A DNA stretch of 64,000 nt from contig JBBRYY010000001.1 in the NCBI GenBank assembly GCA_038237245.1, positions 1-64,000 of the forward strand, read 5' to 3'. The notes beneath the pieces were generated by a model, which was given only the letters and a program-made list of their open reading frames with translations, ran no database searches and was not told the origin of the DNA. Both the position numbers and the translations under genes were made by a program. The DNA is from FEN-1250 sp038237245 (GTDB lineage Bacteria; Gemmatimonadota; Gemmatimonadetes; Gemmatimonadales; Gemmatimonadaceae). This document shows positions 55,664 to 63,931 of the stretch, piece after piece (within the stretch, counting starts at the first letter, position 1; the number at the start of each line of letters is the position of its first letter).

Positions 55664-57555
55664 GAATCGCCTTCGCGCGAAACCTTGAAGATATCCGTCG
55701 GCTTCGGATTCTCGCGCCCCGTCGCAACGCCCTCTCTCGCTTCCGGCTCGACGAAAATCCCTCCCTGCGTCGGCGGCATCACGAAGGCGGGCGGATTGAT
55801 GTTCGTGAGCGGCGCCGACACGACGTTCTGCGTCGAGCCCAGCGTGACGACGTTGATCCCCTGGATCACGGACCCCGAGGCCGACAGCTCGACGGTGCTG
55901 CCTCCAGCGAGCATTGCGATGCGCGCATTCGACTGATGCACATCTTCCCCCGTCACCTCGCTGAAGCGCACGCCCTTCACCGATGTCTGTTCATCGCCCT
56001 TGACGATCCGCGTCGCATCCTTGTCCACGAGCTCGACGAGATTCTTGCATTCGAGCTGGATGCGGTCGCCGGCAGAGAGAAAGAGGTCGCCGTCGGAATG
56101 GATGGTGATGCGCGCCGCGCCATTCACGCCGTTGCTGAGCTGAATCAGACAGACGCCGCTCGGGGAGTGGATCTCGACCATTCCATTGTCGTCCATCACG
56201 ATCGCGTTACCGCTCTTCGTGACGATGCGCTTGGGCGCGGCGCCGGGACTCACGTCGCGACCGTTCCACGCGCTCCCGAGAATGTAGGGATGCTCAGGAT
56301 CGCCTTCCTCGAAGGCGATGATCACCTCGTCGCCGATCTCAGGCAAAAACGCGATGCCTCTGCCATTGCCGGCAAAGGGCGTGACGTATCGTGCGAACAG
56401 CTCCAGCTCGGGACGTGCCTGCGCGCCGTCCTTGAGCCGCACCTTGATGCGACCCAGTTGCTGCGGATCCACGTTGTCCAGCACTTCGCCCGTGGTCAGC
56501 CCGAACAGCAGCGCGCGCGTCGGCTGCACGGCGTTGGAGAAGTTGACCCACGGTGTTGCGGTGAACGTGTTCGTGTACTGTTTGCCGTCGAAGACGTGCG
56601 AGACCTTGGTGAGGCCAAGTACACCCGGCGGATTGTCGAGCTTGAAGTTCACGCCCTCGCGAATGTCTATGGTATCGCCCACGAGCAGATCGATGTTCGT
56701 CGAGCTGCCATCGATCGTCACCGCGCTGCCGCTGACTCGCTCGGCCTCGCGCTGCATCGCATCGCGGAACTCGAACAACGTGCTCGAGCGGGACGCCGTT
56801 TCGTAGAAGTTGCCAACGCCGGCTGACTGCAGTGCTTTCCCCCGCTTCTTCACCGCATCGGTGAGGTTCGTCGCGCCGGAGGCGGGCGCATCCTGCGATC
56901 GATCGAAGAGCGAGATCTCGACCTTGCGCTGAAACTCGTAGTACGCGCCCTTGAACCGGTTATTCCTCGGAACGATGCGCGACGTCAGCGCCTGCAGGTT
57001 CTGTCCCCACGTAAGATCGTGTCGCTTGTCGTCGAAGCCGTGGCGTATCTCCATTCCCTGTTCAAGGGGGCGCACGAAGCAGTCGTGATCGTCCGCAAGC
57101 CGGCGCAGAAATTCGAAGTCCGATTCCCCCGCCTGCCGGTAGTCCGCGACGCGGTTGACCGGCGGCGGCGCGCCGATCGTCACCTCGAACGCCGCCGCGA
57201 CAGTGGTGAGGCTGCCGCTCAGCACGTTCCCCTTGTGGTGCCGCGCGCTGAACTTCGCCGAATCCGACACAGCCGTGATCACGAAGAAGGAGCCACCGCG
57301 AAGCTGATGCTGCTCTTCGCAGCCGTCGCCCACTCCGACGAAGACTTTGGCGCTCTTCTTCAGCACATCGTCCGTGAGCGTCACCGTCACCGGCGGCTCC
57401 ACGAAATCCGACAGCTGGAGCGGCTTGCTCGGATCGCGATGAAATGTGATCGAGAGGCGATGGTGATCGCCGAGCACCTGTGTGATCTCGAGTCGCTCGA
57501 CCTCGCGGTCGCGCAGCGTGACGGAACCGATCGTCGCTTCGATGCGGATGGCCAT
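55660..57555 (-). CDS. vgrG: VgrG-like spike protein (gp27/gp5 fusion)
   Basis: Protein of 631 residues forming the trimeric needle tip. The gp27-like N-terminal part (about 1-330) includes RVADYRQAGESDFEFLRRLADDHDCFV, the usual phage-like spike motif. The gp5 OB-fold follows with LGRIKVRLKDG, FLPEIGDEVIIAFEEGDPEHPYILGSAWNG, the classic VgrG region. A beta-helix-like region (about 430-560) and a C-terminal roughly 60-residue tail with Pro-rich stretches follow; no fused toxin domain is apparent. It starts 7 nt after the tssE-like gene. Confidence 0.92.
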   Translation of the reverse strand: MAIRIEATIGSVTLRDREVERLEITQVLGDHHRLSITFHRDPSKPLQLSDFVEPPVTVTLTDDVLKKSAKVFVGVGDGCEEQHQLRGGSFFVITAVSDSAKFSARHHKGNVLSGSLTTVAAAFEVTIGAPPPVNRVADYRQAGESDFEFLRRLADDHDCFVRPLEQGMEIRHGFDDKRHDLTWGQNLQALTSRIVPRNNRFKGAYYEFQRKVEISLFDRSQDAPASGATNLTDAVKKRGKALQSAGVGNFYETASRSSTLFEFRDAMQREAERVSGSAVTIDGSSTNIDLLVGDTIDIREGVNFKLDNPPGVLGLTKVSHVFDGKQYTNTFTATPWVNFSNAVQPTRALLFGLTTGEVLDNVDPQQLGRIKVRLKDGAQARPELELFARYVTPFAGNGRGIAFLPEIGDEVIIAFEEGDPEHPYILGSAWNGRDVSPGAAPKRIVTKSGNAIVMDDNGMVEIHSPSGVCLIQLSNGVNGAARITIHSDGDLFLSAGDRIQLECKNLVELVDKDATRIVKGDEQTSVKGVRFSEVTGEDVHQSNARIAMLAGGSTVELSASGSVIQGINVVTLGSTQNVVSAPLTNINPPAFVMPPTQGGIFVEPEAREGVATGRENPKPTDIFKVSREGDS

Positions 57556-57561
57556 GCCGCC

Positions 57562-57951
57562 CTAACCCGCGACGGGCGCCGAGGCGACGACGTTGCCGTA
57601 AGCCGGCTTGCCATCGATCAGCAGCGTGATGTCGAAATTGCGCTCACCTTGTACGCGCTCGCGCGGCCGTCGCACGGATGACACGCGGGCCCAGCTCACG
57701 CCGAGCCCCGCAAAGGCTGCATTTAGCGCGGACACGAGCCGTGGATGCTCCTGCACATCGGCGCTGGCATCGGCGAACAGCTCCTGCAGACCGAACCATG
57801 GCGCGTGCGGCCACGCCTGACGCGATGTGGCGGCCATCGCCTGCACCATGCCGAGCAGCGAGGCGACCGGATCGGTGCGCTCGAGCTGGCCATCCGGGGT
57901 AATGCGGAGCGGCAGCGACAGCATCCGCACGGACGATAGGGGCGCTGTCAC
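57562..57951 (-). CDS. Probable TssE/gp25-like baseplate component
   Basis: Protein of 129 residues. It starts with GTG overlapping the upstream stop (GTGA) and reads PLRITPDGQLERTDPVASLLGMVQAMA; a Trp-rich WPHAPWFGLQELFAD follows, then a C-terminal beta segment RNFDITLLIDGKPAYGNVV. Size and position ahead of vgrG, tssF and tssG match a gp25/TssE-type wedge, but the motif agreement is loose and the call rests mainly on context. Confidence 0.5.
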   Translation of the reverse strand: MTAPLSSVRMLSLPLRITPDGQLERTDPVASLLGMVQAMAATSRQAWPHAPWFGLQELFADASADVQEHPRLVSALNAAFAGLGVSWARVSSVRRPRERVQGERNFDITLLIDGKPAYGNVVASAPVAG

Positions 57952-58442
57952 GAGGTGAGCGTCAGATTACCAATGTTGTCGTCGTCGGTCACCACCGCGA
58001 ACGTGCAGTGCAGCAGTTGGTCGGCGCGACCGAGCCGCGTGCCCGTAGTAGCGTCGCTCGTGCCGAAGCTGGATGCGCCGGTGGTCTCCGGCCGATAGAG
58101 CTCGTATTCGCAACACCATCCTGAAAATGAGAGCTCCCGCGCCAATTTGTCGTCTCCGGTGTCTCCCGAAATTGGATTGCGCCACTCGAGCTTGAACTTC
58201 TGAACGATGTCGTCGGGCTGAATCGAGATTTTGAACAGCTTCGCCGGAACATCCGTGCCCGGCATCGCCTGCAGATCGAGAATGATGTGCACACGAATGT
58301 CGAGCGACGAGCCCGTGCGGCGGCCCATCGCGCTCACGTCGCGCGTCACTTCGACGCGTGCATCCTCCACCTCGAAGACGATGCCGCCATCTTCGATGGT
58401 GAAGAAGATCGTGCCGAAGCGCGCCGAGTTTTCACCGGTCAT
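57948..58442 (-). CDS. T6SS-locus protein of unknown function, possibly second tube-like subunit
   Basis: No family recognised. The protein is about 164 residues, beta-rich (GTIFFTIEDGGIVFEVEDARVEV, SSLDIRVHIILDLQ). It lies between hcp and the tssE-like gene and has a similar size to Hcp. It may be a second tube, cap or adaptor subunit. ATG 58442 (MTGENSARF) is preferred; an upstream GTG (58502) is 10 nt from the hcp stop and would add 20 residues rich in Pro and His. Confidence 0.6.
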   Translation of the reverse strand: MTGENSARFGTIFFTIEDGGIVFEVEDARVEVTRDVSAMGRRTGSSLDIRVHIILDLQAMPGTDVPAKLFKISIQPDDIVQKFKLEWRNPISGDTGDDKLARELSFSGWCCEYELYRPETTGASSFGTSDATTGTRLGRADQLLHCTFAVVTDDDNIGNLTLTS

Positions 58443-58512
58443 CGACTCGTGAGGTGCGGGGTCTGTGACGAAAACGTGATGCGGCGGATCTCGCCGCACC
58501 ACGCGTCATGTA

Positions 58513-59007
58513 CTACTTCGTGAACTTCAGCGCGCCGTAGCCCTTGTCCGTGGTCGTGGCAGCGAAGGTGACGAGCATGATGTTCGACATCAACATCGAC
58601 TCCGTACGATGATCCGCGATCGACATTCCGCCCTTCCCCGGACCGTCCGTGAGATCCGACGTCGGCGAGCCAGGATTGAAGAACTCGAACGCCGTGACGC
58701 TCCCCTGAAATTCGAGGTTCGCGAGGACGTTTGCGCCCTTCGCCTCGTTCGTGAACCAGGTGATCGAGACCTTCGCGAGCAGCTCGTTCGCGAACATCGA
58801 CTTCCACACTTCCATGAGCACGTCCTGCGTGATGCGCGACTCGTCGCTCGCATTCACCCAGGCGCTGATCCCCTGGATCTGATGGCGGCCCGTCGCCAGT
58901 CCGGTCGCCGCATCACGCGGCGACGCAATGCGCACGCGCGCCTCGTTCGGCCACAGGTCGATCTTCCCCGCCTCAATGTGACAGGCGCCGTAAGTACGAG
59001 CAGCCAT
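58513..59007 (-). CDS. hcp: Hcp-like inner tube protein
   Basis: Protein of 164 residues expected to build the hexameric inner tube pushed out by sheath contraction. It is beta-rich with GRHQIQGISAWVNASDE, a helix QDVLMEVWKSMFANELL and LANLEFQGSVTAFEFF near the C-terminus, consistent with the Hcp beta-barrel and its extended loop. The match is by architecture and context, with low sequence similarity to textbook Hcp. GAGGA precedes ATG 59007 by 7 nt, and a GC hairpin (59040-59057) lies upstream. Confidence 0.72.
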   Translation of the reverse strand: MAARTYGACHIEAGKIDLWPNEARVRIASPRDAATGLATGRHQIQGISAWVNASDESRITQDVLMEVWKSMFANELLAKVSITWFTNEAKGANVLANLEFQGSVTAFEFFNPGSPTSDLTDGPGKGGMSIADHRTESMLMSNIMLVTFAATTTDKGYGALKFTK

Positions 59008-59039
59008 TGCCGTTCCTCGTGATTGGGTTCGTGATGAAT

Positions 59040-59057
59040 CGCCGGCAGCCGCCGGCG
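59040..59057. repeat. GC-rich hairpin upstream of hcp
   Basis: Perfect 7-bp inverted repeat cgccggc (59040-59046) / gccggcg (59051-59057) with a 4-nt loop in the 75-bp gap between the small protein gene and hcp. No U-tract follows on the minus strand, so it is more likely an mRNA stabiliser or processing site, giving extra hcp message, than a terminator. Confidence 0.5.
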
Positions 59058-59082
59058 AGTGATTCGGGGAAACGATCGCCGC

Positions 59083-59430
59083 TCAGCGGCGCGTGAAGAG
59101 CCCCGTGAGCCATGAGACGACGCCGCCCGGCGCCGACCCCTCCGACGCGGCGGGTGGTGCCGCGGGCGGCGCCGCCGGTGCTGTGACTGCGGCCGGCGTC
59201 ACTGGCGCCGGGTCCTCCTCCACGAGCTCATTGCGCGGGAGTCCGCGCGACGAGAAGTTCATCTTCGAAAAGTTCGCCCCATGGCCGCGCGCATTCCCAC
59301 CAGTCCCGCGAAAATCGCGCGAGATGTTCACGCCCATGTCGTCGTGCGAGCCCACGCGCAAATCGGGCTTTTGCGGCGCCGGCGACTCGTCATCGCCCGC
59401 ACCGGGCGCTTTCCCGTCGCCGGCCGCCAC
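59083..59430 (-). CDS. Small disordered protein between tssC and hcp
   Basis: No family recognised. Protein of 115 residues, rich in Gly, Ala and Pro. A patterned segment (DLRVGSHDDMGVNISRDFRG then NFSKMNFSSRGLPRNELVEE, broken into repeats) is followed by a Pro/Ala stretch and a C-terminal amphipathic helix (VVSWLTGLFTRR). GTG at 59430 overlaps the tssC stop TAG (TAGTG), which indicates tight coupling to the sheath genes. It may be a sheath- or tube-associated factor; this is inference. Confidence 0.55.
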   Translation of the reverse strand: MAAGDGKAPGAGDDESPAPQKPDLRVGSHDDMGVNISRDFRGTGGNARGHGANFSKMNFSSRGLPRNELVEEDPAPVTPAAVTAPAAPPAAPPAASEGSAPGGVVSWLTGLFTRR

Positions 59431-60773
59431 TACTTGGCCTCTTCCTTCGAGAAGTTCGGCGTGTCGATCTTCAGGTTGAACGTCTCCGCCGGACCAACCG
59501 GCAGCACCTCCAGCCCCATGTCCAGCACGCCCATCGCGAACTTCTCCTCGGCCATGTCGATGTCGAGGTTGAAGTCGTAAATGGTGCCCTTCTGCTTCTC
59601 GCTGCGGAGGAACTCCTCGATCGGATCGCGCACTTGCGACTTCACCAGATCGCGCGTGAGCCGCTGCTCGGCGACGCGGCGCAGATACACCGAGATGCGA
59701 CGCTCGAGATACCGCAGCACCCGGTACGACGTGAAGAACTTGAGCACGCCGTTCGGATCTTCGGCCTGCGACCGGCTGCCGACGAAGCAGAGATCATTGT
59801 CCTCGTTGCGGATGATGGAGACGACCTGCCGTTCCATCGAGAGATGCTCCATCTGCGAGATGCGCGGCTCGATGCGCGACTTCTCCACGCCGCGGATCTT
59901 GCCGAAGATCATCCCGACGGGACCCTGCGCGATGCCCCCGCCCGTCGTGCGATCGGCTCGTGCGAGCGAGCCCGCGAAAAGCATCGACGCCGGCGAATAG
60001 AGATCCGCATCCTCCGAGTCGCCATCCGGCTCCTCGAACCAGTGCTTCTCGCGCAGCTTCACGTAGCCCGCGATCACGACATCCGACGCAGCCTTGTCCT
60101 CGGGGCGCTTGAGGAATTCATAGGCACCGCCGTCCGTGCGGAACTGATCGCTCAACGAGCGGAAGGACTTCTCATCCTTCAAATCGCCAATGAGCAGCAT
60201 CCCCCACTTGTTCGAGATGTCCTCGAGCCGCTTGCGCACGACGTCCGGCACGTAGCCCGGGACGACGAGATTGCAGATGAACTGGCGAAAGTTGAAGCTG
60301 TCGTTGCGCCCCTGCACGAACTCGTCGAGCGCCACGATCGTCGAGCTGTCGACGTCGCTCGTGATCGCCTTCGTGTCGGCATTGAAGATGAAGAACTCCA
60401 CCGGCGGACGCTGCACGCTGTCGCGCACTTCGGAGTTCTCGAAGAAGAGCTGGATCTGCTTGTAGCTCTTCTCGAGCGGACGGATCTGCTTGTAGACCGC
60501 CTTCAGCACCTCGTCGCGCACCTTCTCCATGTCGGCGATGGCGGCGTCGAGCTTCTTGAGCGCTTGCGCGTGGCTGTCCGACTGCGAGAGCAGTGCGGAG
60601 AAGCTCGCAACGCGATCGAGAAACTGGTGTGCAGATTCGGCGGTGAAGATCTCGCCGAGCGAGGTCTTTGGCGGCGCGGGGTGGATGACGTTGAAGATCT
60701 CCTCGATCGCCTTGCCTGCCGCCTTCTTCCCGATGATGTCGAACGTCGTGCGTGTCTTGACTTCGTCGCTCAT
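59430..60773 (-). CDS. tssC: TssC-like sheath large subunit
   Basis: Protein of 447 residues, the large sheath subunit of the contractile tail. N-terminal helices (AAGKAIEEIFNVIHP) are followed by the sheath core and a C-terminal region (MAEEKFAMGVLDMGLEVLPVGPAETFNLKID) with a final beta strand, as in TssC. The canonical LEaSWRGL segment is replaced by PLEKSYKQIQLF (99-110), so it is a divergent member. The gene overlaps tssB by 4 nt (ATGA). Sheath partner identity rests on this pairing and order. Confidence 0.85.
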   Translation of the reverse strand: MSDEVKTRTTFDIIGKKAAGKAIEEIFNVIHPAPPKTSLGEIFTAESAHQFLDRVASFSALLSQSDSHAQALKKLDAAIADMEKVRDEVLKAVYKQIRPLEKSYKQIQLFFENSEVRDSVQRPPVEFFIFNADTKAITSDVDSSTIVALDEFVQGRNDSFNFRQFICNLVVPGYVPDVVRKRLEDISNKWGMLLIGDLKDEKSFRSLSDQFRTDGGAYEFLKRPEDKAASDVVIAGYVKLREKHWFEEPDGDSEDADLYSPASMLFAGSLARADRTTGGGIAQGPVGMIFGKIRGVEKSRIEPRISQMEHLSMERQVVSIIRNEDNDLCFVGSRSQAEDPNGVLKFFTSYRVLRYLERRISVYLRRVAEQRLTRDLVKSQVRDPIEEFLRSEKQKGTIYDFNLDIDMAEEKFAMGVLDMGLEVLPVGPAETFNLKIDTPNFSKEEAK

Positions 60774-61249
60774 GATGCGGCTCCTTCGCCACCGGCGATG
60801 TTGCGAAGCTGCTGCTCGAACTCCGCAACGGCGTCGATGATCTCCTTGCGCTGATCCGTGTTCTCCCACGCCTTCTTCACCGAGAGCACGGCAAAGCGTT
60901 CGCGCATGCGGTGAAGGAGGTCGATGCGGCTCTGCAGATCCGCGAGATCGTTGCGCTTCCCCGGCTCGCGCGACCGGATCTTCTTCGGATCGAAATCCTT
61001 GAGGCTCTTGAACTCGAGCTCGGCGACGAACTCGGTTCCTTCCTCACCGACGGTCGTCTTGAAATCCAGCTTCGGCTTGAACTTCTCGAACGCCTCGGCC
61101 AGGCTGCTCACCTTCGTCGGCTGATCATCCTCGGGGCATTCCTGACCAACGCGGTCGACCGTCATCGGGAGGACCGTTGCGGTCGTATCCGTCGGCACTT
61201 CACGTGGTGCGGAGCGGACACCCGCCCGCGAAACCTTCACAACTGGCAT
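60770..61249 (-). CDS. tssB: TssB-like sheath small subunit
   Basis: Protein of 159 residues, small sheath subunit that interlocks with TssC. The core KPKLDFKTTVGEEGTEFVAELEFKSLKDFDP followed by DLADLQSRIDLLHRMRERF is typical of TssB (ImpB/VipA). An N-terminal roughly 40-residue extension is unlike standard TssB. A very strong Shine-Dalgarno (GAGGAGG) precedes ATG 61249, consistent with high expression. It heads the sheath-tube-spike-baseplate operon. Confidence 0.9.
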   Translation of the reverse strand: MPVVKVSRAGVRSAPREVPTDTTATVLPMTVDRVGQECPEDDQPTKVSSLAEAFEKFKPKLDFKTTVGEEGTEFVAELEFKSLKDFDPKKIRSREPGKRNDLADLQSRIDLLHRMRERFAVLSVKKAWENTDQRKEIIDAVAEFEQQLRNIAGGEGAAS

Positions 61250-61343
61250 CTATTTCCTCCTCGGGATGAACCGCGCACCAGCATCACAATGAACGAACGA
61301 TTCCGACTGCGAACGAATGTGCACGAGACATGTTACGGCGCCG

Positions 61344-62705
61344 TTACTTTGCCCGGCGCGCGAACGAGCCGGTGATCTCGGTAGGACGACGTGGCGGGAC
61401 TTCCGTGACCGCACGAAGTCCACCACCTCTCGCCAGCGCCTGCTCCGGCGCGGCGGATTTCGGCGCCGCGCGGGTTGCAACTGCCGGAGATATGCTGTCT
61501 GCCAGCTTCGACGCCTGCGGGCCTGCCATCGCCACCGACTCGTCCGGCCAGAGCATCCCGGGAAGCAAAAACCAGAGCACGAGCGCGAGCACTGCAAGAA
61601 ATCCAAACACGAGCACATTGCTGCCGACGCGGGGCTGTCCGTGCTCGAACGAGGTGATCCCCTTCGCTGTCGCGGCTCCGGTATCCGCTACGCCGCTGAA
61701 CGCAGGGAGCGCGTAGAGCGGAGGAGTCCATCGCCCCGCCACCGCGGCGGCACAGCAACCACGACCATCCCCGCGACTCACCGTGAGCGGGAATACCCCG
61801 CGGGCGAGCCGTGTGCGAGCCCAGATTGGTGCGGGATAAGTCAATGCGCGCGTTGTAAATAGCGCTTCGCGTATCCCTGTAAACACCCGATGCAACAGCA
61901 GCGGATCTTCGGCTACTAAATACCGCTCGCCATTAGTGCCCGCAAGTGCCTGGAGGTCCGCTCCGTCCGGCGCGTCGCCAATCCCCACGAGCCACACATA
62001 GCTGCCGCTGCTCGCGACAGCATTTACGGCCGCATCGCGCCCCTGTGCGCCCGTCAGCAACCCCGGGTCGTCGGTCGCACGCACATCGTTGCGGCCGTCG
62101 GTGATCACCAGCAGCGCACCCCATGCATCCTTCGGCGCGCCTTGCAGTGCGCCCTTTACGACCTCCGATCCGATCTCCACCGCGCTGTACAAGCCAGTGT
62201 TCCCCTCCGGCTGCGGAAGCGCGTCCACCTGCGCGAGCGCGCTCTGCGGATCGGTGAATGTCGCCGCACGAATCCTCGGCGCGAGATTCCGGCTCGCGAA
62301 CGGGGCTACCGCGACGCGAACGGAAGTGCGCGGCAGCTCGGAGATGAAGGTGCGCAGCGCGGACCGCGTGAGCTCGATCCCCGCGCCCTTCATGCTTCCA
62401 CTGATGTCGACCAGCACGAGCAGCGTGAGCGGATGCGCGATCGTCGCGGTCGAGCGCGCGATGCCGCCGCTTAGTGGCACCCCCGCGAGCTCTCCCTTCC
62501 AATCCGATGCGCCCGTTGCATCGCCGGAGGCGCGCGCCTCTTCCGGACGCAGTGGAACGGTCGCGCTGATGCACGGTACGTCGGAGCTTTCGCTGCAGCG
62601 AACGATCGTCACCGGCGCTGCTGTCGTCGCAACCTGCGCTCGCGCGTGCACCGCGAACGAAGTGACGAGCGCCGCGGCGATCGCTGCCGAAGGACCGATC
62701 CGCAT
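61344..62705 (-). CDS. VWA-domain membrane protein of the T6SS-like locus
   Basis: Protein of 453 residues. A signal peptide (about 1-24, ALVTSFAVHARA) is followed by a von Willebrand factor A domain (about 85-260) with the metal-dependent adhesion site DISGSMKG, then Thr/Asp positions in NTGLYSA and VITDGRND. A C-terminal transmembrane helix (about 370-390, VFGFLAVLALVLWFLLP) anchors it; the cytoplasmic tail is about 60 residues. VWA proteins scaffold protein assemblies. The start overlaps the upstream gene by 1 nt (TGATG). Its role in this locus is unknown. Confidence 0.78.
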   Translation of the reverse strand: MRIGPSAAIAAALVTSFAVHARAQVATTAAPVTIVRCSESSDVPCISATVPLRPEEARASGDATGASDWKGELAGVPLSGGIARSTATIAHPLTLLVLVDISGSMKGAGIELTRSALRTFISELPRTSVRVAVAPFASRNLAPRIRAATFTDPQSALAQVDALPQPEGNTGLYSAVEIGSEVVKGALQGAPKDAWGALLVITDGRNDVRATDDPGLLTGAQGRDAAVNAVASSGSYVWLVGIGDAPDGADLQALAGTNGERYLVAEDPLLLHRVFTGIREALFTTRALTYPAPIWARTRLARGVFPLTVSRGDGRGCCAAAVAGRWTPPLYALPAFSGVADTGAATAKGITSFEHGQPRVGSNVLVFGFLAVLALVLWFLLPGMLWPDESVAMAGPQASKLADSISPAVATRAAPKSAAPEQALARGGGLRAVTEVPPRRPTEITGSFARRAK

Positions 62706-63847
62706 CACGCGCTCACCCGGCGGCGCCGGCGAAAGCGGTACTGCGCGTCGCCGATCGCAATGCGGTCTTCGTTGACGAGCTCCGTCGGCGCGGCGATCGC
62801 TTTTCCGGAGACGCGCACGCCGCCGCCCGCCGACGGCACGACGCGGCATCGCGTCGCCTCGCACACGACGCTCGCCGCCGCGCTGCCATCGCGCTCCAGT
62901 GGAACGGTCGTCCCATCGAGCAATCCCCACTCGCGCAGCCGCGTCAGTCCGATGCGTCCGCTGCCGCCGCGCTCCAGCTCGAGGATCGCGACGGAACGGC
63001 GCAGCGACGGGGCGCACACCCCCACGCCCACTCCTGCGCCAACGATCGCAAACGCGAGCGCCTGCCAGAGCTCCGATGGCCCCGGCAGCGAATACAGAAT
63101 GCCCGCAACGAGCCCCGCGAGTGCGCCGTATCCGGCACCGTCGGCGGTTCGTCGCTCATCGTCCTGCCACCAGCGCATCCCGAGCGTGAGTCCGAGCGCG
63201 GCGCCGAGCACGACCCAGGCGACGATGCGCACGACCGGGAAGATCGCCGGCGTCAGCCTCGGCGCGAGCACGCCGCCGAGTCCCGCGCCCGCCGCTCCGC
63301 CCGCGACTCCACCCACGAGCCCGAGCGCGATGCCGAACAGGATGCCGAGCGGCACGCTCGCACGACGACGCAGCGCATCGCTCCCCGCGATGAACGCCCC
63401 CGCGAACACGCCGAGTATCCCGCCCTCCGCCAGATCGAGGCGTGCGTAAGTCGGGAGCGCATCACTGAGGTCCGTAATCGTCGAGCAAACAAGCCACGCG
63501 AGCAGCGCGCCCGACATCCCGCTCACGGCGGCGGCATACGCGCCCTTCGGAACGAACGGCGCCAGCGCCGGAATCTTCATCGCGCGCGCACGGCGTTTCA
63601 TGTGAAGCTCGATCGTGCGCTGCGGCGAGATGCCGAGCTGCTGCGGCGCCTGCGTCGTGTCGAGATCGCGGCCGCCCCACATCACCGTGAGCTCATCCTC
63701 GGCCGCGCCGGAGATCACGACACCGGTGCCGCGCAGCTCCTCGAGAATCTGGCGCACCTGCGGGCCAAGCGGCCGGTCGTCATCGAGCGTGAACTGCGTT
63801 CGCTGCAGCCCGCGCTCCGTCGTGAACTCAACCGCGTATGCAGGCAT
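62705..63847 (-). CDS. Ubiquitin-like/multi-TM/FHA-like membrane protein
   Basis: Protein of 380 residues with three parts. The N-terminal 80-odd residues (GLQRTQFTLDDDRPLG, LQIGISPQRTIELHMK-type ending) resemble a ubiquitin-like/YukD fold. The middle (about 95-275) has about seven hydrophobic helices. The C-terminal roughly 90 residues (ELERGGSGRIGLTRL, VCEATRCRVVPSAGGGVRVSGK, EDRIAIGDAQYRFRR) look like an FHA-type beta-sandwich in which the phosphothreonine-binding loop is unclear. It resembles no canonical T6SS component but is coupled to the VWA gene by TGATG. Confidence 0.6.
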   Translation of the reverse strand: MPAYAVEFTTERGLQRTQFTLDDDRPLGPQVRQILEELRGTGVVISGAAEDELTVMWGGRDLDTTQAPQQLGISPQRTIELHMKRRARAMKIPALAPFVPKGAYAAAVSGMSGALLAWLVCSTITDLSDALPTYARLDLAEGGILGVFAGAFIAGSDALRRRASVPLGILFGIALGLVGGVAGGAAGAGLGGVLAPRLTPAIFPVVRIVAWVVLGAALGLTLGMRWWQDDERRTADGAGYGALAGLVAGILYSLPGPSELWQALAFAIVGAGVGVGVCAPSLRRSVAILELERGGSGRIGLTRLREWGLLDGTTVPLERDGSAAASVVCEATRCRVVPSAGGGVRVSGKAIAAPTELVNEDRIAIGDAQYRFRRRRRVSA

Positions 63848-63931
63848 CGATGTCGGCTAAGGGCTTCGTGACTCTGTCGTCCCTGGATTCACTCGCGGCG
63901 CGGAGAGCCGTCACGAGCAGTATGCGCGAGA

